Positions 42,174-44,608 of a stretch of 44,608 bases of DNA are shown here, in pieces (within the stretch, counting starts at the first letter, position 1; the number at the start of each line of letters is the position of its first letter). Source of the DNA: an uncultured Duodenibacillus sp. (GTDB lineage: Bacteria > Pseudomonadota > Gammaproteobacteria > Burkholderiales > Burkholderiaceae_F); the NCBI GenBank assembly GCA_944388865.1, contig CALXKM010000053.1, positions 1 to 44,608 of the forward strand, read 5' to 3'. The translations under genes were made by a program, and so were the position numbers. The notes under the pieces are model-generated. The model did no database searches. It had not been told where the DNA came from and was given only the letters and a program-made list of their open reading frames with translations.

Positions 42174-42249
42174 TGGTGCCGCCGGCGGGACTCGAACCCA
42201 CATCACAGCCTTCGGAGGGCCATATTCTATCCAGTTGAACTACGGCGAC
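42174..42249 (-). tRNA. tRNA-Arg (CCG anticodon)
   Basis: The reverse complement forms a 76-nt cloverleaf with encoded CCA. The acceptor GTCGCCG pairs with CGGCGGC with one G-T pair, the anticodon loop is CTCCGAA (anticodon CCG), and the T-loop is TTCGAGT. It lies between priA and the DUF971 gene on the same strand. Confidence 0.93.
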
Positions 42250-42292
42250 CGGAAGGCGTCATTATACAGACCGAGAGAATCAAATTTGCACG

Positions 42293-44305
42293 CTATACAT
42301 CAGTCGGATCGACCTCTATGGCCCAGCTTACCGATGAATAGCCCTCAAATCCTGAGCGAAGCACCTCATCGAAGGATTTGAGAAACTTTTGCCGTTGCGG
42401 ACGCCGCAGGGACTCAATAAGCAGCTGTCCGCGTTCGGCGTCTTTGAGCCGCATCAAAGTCATCGGCACCGGATCATAAACTGCGACACCTTCGACATTG
42501 AGCGCGAGCGCCGCCTGCTTGGCTCTGCGAAGAAATCCCAACGTTCGCTCAAGCGAAGAAGATTGTGCAGTTAAAAGCGCCTGATAGCTATAAGGCGGAG
42601 CAAACGCCTCTTTGCGGTCTTTGAGCAGACGAGCCGCGAAGCCTTCATAATTCTGCGCCTGCATATCGGCATAAATGGGGTGGGTAGGAAAGCGCGTCTG
42701 TATCATCACGCGACCAGCCACCTTGTCGCGCCCTGCACGGCCGGCCACTTGCAGCAGCGTTGCAAAAAGATGCTCCTCGGCACGCACGCTCGGACTCAGA
42801 AGCTGCGCATCGGCATTGAGCACCACCACCAAGCTGACGCGCTTGAAGTCATGCCCTTTGGCAATCATCTGCGTGCCGACAATAATGTCGACATCTCCAG
42901 CATGTACGCTTTCAAAAGCCGTCTCAGCAGCATTTTTCGTTCGCACGCTGTCGCGATCAATGCGAAGCACCCGCGCCTGCGGCCAGAGCGCTTCAATACC
43001 CTCTTCAATGCGCTGCGTGCCGGTGCCCACAGCCACAATTTCCGGATTGCCGCAGCTCGGGCAGCGCTCGGGCACTCGGTAGACGCTTCCGCAATGGTGG
43101 CAAACCAGCGTCTGATCGACTTTATGAAAAACCGTAAATCCCGAGCAGTGCAGACAGCGGCTCACCCAGCCGCAGCTCGTACAGGTAATGACGGGGGCGT
43201 AGCCTCTGCGATTGATGAAAACCAGCACCTGTTCTGCGCGCCCGAGCGCCTCGTCAATGGCCTGCTTGATTTCAGGCGCAAACACGCGCGGCTTTTGATG
43301 GCTGACGTCAATGAGCTCCATCGAGGGAAGCGCAGCTGAACGCACCGCCCGATGCGTAAGACGCAGCAACTTGTAGGCTCCGGACTGAGCCTTGGCCCAA
43401 GTCTCAAGCGAAGGCGTTGCCGAGCCCAGCACGCAGGCCGCTTCATTGTCAAGCGCTCGCTTGACGGCAAGATCTCGAGCCGAAAAACGCAAACCTTCTC
43501 CGGCCTTGTAGCTCTGGTCGTGCTCTTCGTCGACAATGACAAGCTTCAAGCTCCTGAAGCTTGTCATCACCGCCATGCGGGTTCCGACAATAACCCGCGC
43601 GCGCCCCTCGTGCACGGCTAGCCAGCTTTTAGCTCGTTCATTAGGCGTGAGCCCTGAGTGCATCGTCACGACAAGATCATCGACAAACCGGCCCCTGACT
43701 CTTGCCTCAAGCTGAGGCGTGAGATTTATTTCCGGCACCAACAGCAGCACTTGCCCCTGAGGAAATTTCTTGAGCGTCTGTTCAATGATGTGCAAATACA
43801 CTTCTGTTTTGCCCGAGCCCGTGACGCCAAACAACAAAAAACTGGCATACCCTTCGCTGGAAATCACGGCCTCGACTGCCGCCTGCTGCTCTTCATTGAG
43901 GCAGACGCGCTCAATGGGCTTGACAGGCTTGATGTGCAGCGCACGCAGTCTTTCAAGGCTTTTTTCGTAGAGTTTTTTGGGCGTGGAACGGAAAAAAAGA
44001 GGCAGAGCCGGAACAGCTGCCTCGCCCCAAGGCTTGACGTAGTAATCAGCCGCAAAGCAAGTAAAGGACAGCCACTCGCTGCTCAGGGGGACAATATCGT
44101 GGAAAACCTTTGCTGCCTGACGCAGTTTGCCTTCAGGCACCGTTGTGTCATCTTTGACCCGAACAATGATTCCAACATCCTTTCTTCTAGCCCCTAGCGG
44201 CACCACGACGCGCTCACCGACGCTCGCCGACTCCCCCTTCGGCAAAACGTAGTCCAGAGGCGGCAGCGGCACATCCAGCAAAACTTCAATGTAGCGAAAA
44301 GTCAT
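42293..44305 (-). CDS. priA: Primosomal protein N', replication restart helicase
   Basis: The 670-residue helicase restarts stalled replication forks. An N-terminal 3'-DNA-binding domain (residues 1-110) precedes a helicase core with Walker A GVTGSGKTEV, DEEH box, motif GSATPSLETW, and motifs V/VI in GTQMIAKGHDFKRV and QVAGRAGR. Between the core lobes lie eight Cys in four pairs that bind two zinc ions (CTSCGWVSRCLHCSG, VCHHCGSVYRVPERCPSCG). Slightly shorter than E. coli PriA (732). The ATG at 44303-44305 begins TFRYIEVLLDVPLPPLDY, a typical family start. The tRNA-Arg gene follows 43 bases after the stop. Confidence 0.97.
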   Translation of the reverse strand: MTFRYIEVLLDVPLPPLDYVLPKGESASVGERVVVPLGARRKDVGIIVRVKDDTTVPEGKLRQAAKVFHDIVPLSSEWLSFTCFAADYYVKPWGEAAVPALPLFFRSTPKKLYEKSLERLRALHIKPVKPIERVCLNEEQQAAVEAVISSEGYASFLLFGVTGSGKTEVYLHIIEQTLKKFPQGQVLLLVPEINLTPQLEARVRGRFVDDLVVTMHSGLTPNERAKSWLAVHEGRARVIVGTRMAVMTSFRSLKLVIVDEEHDQSYKAGEGLRFSARDLAVKRALDNEAACVLGSATPSLETWAKAQSGAYKLLRLTHRAVRSAALPSMELIDVSHQKPRVFAPEIKQAIDEALGRAEQVLVFINRRGYAPVITCTSCGWVSRCLHCSGFTVFHKVDQTLVCHHCGSVYRVPERCPSCGNPEIVAVGTGTQRIEEGIEALWPQARVLRIDRDSVRTKNAAETAFESVHAGDVDIIVGTQMIAKGHDFKRVSLVVVLNADAQLLSPSVRAEEHLFATLLQVAGRAGRDKVAGRVMIQTRFPTHPIYADMQAQNYEGFAARLLKDRKEAFAPPYSYQALLTAQSSSLERTLGFLRRAKQAALALNVEGVAVYDPVPMTLMRLKDAERGQLLIESLRRPQRQKFLKSFDEVLRSGFEGYSSVSWAIEVDPTDV

Positions 44306-44608
44306 GGAAACCTCACCGCCTGATGGCGCTTTGAATCTCCCGCCGTGTTACCACGGGGGATTCATTCTGACCGACAGAAAGCTCTTCCGGCGGGATCTCC
44401 GAATGGGCAATCCGACCGGACGTCACTTCCTGCACAGAACGTTTGCGGAAGACCTCTTTCCCGTTCCGCAGGCGTTGTCGCCCGCGGCTTCGTGAGTCGC
44501 AAAGAGCTTTTCGGCTCCTCTTGATCGCTACGAGGTTGTTGTCGACACAGACCGCTTCCGCTCAACAGTGATTCCGCAGTCGCCCACTTCCTTAGAAGTA
44601 AGGATCGG
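44306..44608. other. 303-base region upstream of priA at the window edge
   Basis: No gene could be supported. Short frames exist on both strands but have no ribosome site or recognisable motif. A small hairpin, CCGTG/CACGG around GTAA (near 44344-44358), lies ahead of priA. An unfinished gene ending near 44593 on the minus strand (last residues DPYF in one frame) is possible but cannot be judged from so few codons. Confidence 0.3.

Noticed and set aside
42293-44305. Possible zinc-ribbon oddity in PriA
   Set aside because: The eight-Cys arrangement is the normal PriA zinc module.
44306-44608. Possible rRNA or small stable RNA at the window end
   Set aside because: The sequence does not match landmark segments of rRNA, RNase P RNA, tmRNA or SRP RNA that I know, on either strand.

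Overview
The window reads as a chromosomal segment of a betaproteobacterium in the order Burkholderiales, most likely a gut-type Sutterellaceae (Sutterella, Parasutterella or relatives). That placement is inference. It rests on three things: a tRNA-Tyr/Gly/Thr-tuf operon; a DUF971-ubiE-Tim44 gene order typical of Betaproteobacteria; and a respiratory gene set with cytochrome bd, a CydP-like small subunit and a DcuC-type C4-dicarboxylate carrier, which suits a microaerobic or anaerobic host-associated life. I see no phage, insertion sequence, CRISPR array or integron. Gene density is high and most genes have familiar homologues.

Layout, left to right. 1-567: start of tuf and three tRNA genes on the minus strand, with a near-consensus promoter. 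737-1817: a small membrane protein and a secreted Gly/Pro-rich protein. 1847-4139: an alpha/beta hydrolase and an odd PAS-AAA-Fis regulator on the minus strand. 4407-8424: the divergent cytochrome bd operon cydP-cydA-cydB-cydX-ybgE plus a truncated globin. 8434-11397: YaeQ, an AEC carrier and a FadL-type porin. 11744-14671: a DUF4870 protein and polyphosphate kinase with a histone-like N-terminal tail. 15216-18412: a two-component system overlapping an M20 peptidase. 18629-20071: a periplasmic HtrA/Deg protease. 20263-26714: a tripartite RND efflux operon (acrA-acrB-oprM type) with its TetR-family gene at the distal end.

26949-31221: an EamA permease, then glmU-glmS for UDP-GlcNAc synthesis. 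31754-32900: the YjiH/YjiG membrane pair. 33399-37489: a likely catabolic or fumarate-respiration locus made of an argininosuccinate-lyase-like enzyme, a DcuC carrier and a divergent LysR regulator, with a clear array of LysR-type half-sites between them. 37625-39079: a sodium:solute symporter. 39587-41947: Tim44-like protein, UbiE and DUF971. 42174-44305: tRNA-Arg and PriA. The last 300 bases hold no gene I can support.

The most interesting signals are these. The cyd locus has a regulator that keeps Walker A but lacks the GAFTGA loop and the Walker B glutamate, and faces a perfect 18-bp dyad. Polyphosphate kinase carries a Lys/Ala/Thr-rich tail of about 85 residues. The fumarate-lyase-family enzyme lacks the usual catalytic His of ArgH and sits with DcuC and LysR. 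Two related 18-bp dyads, one upstream of the RND operon and one 25 kb away upstream of the secreted Gly/Pro-rich protein, may be bound by the same TetR protein. No wholly new defence or mobile system was found.
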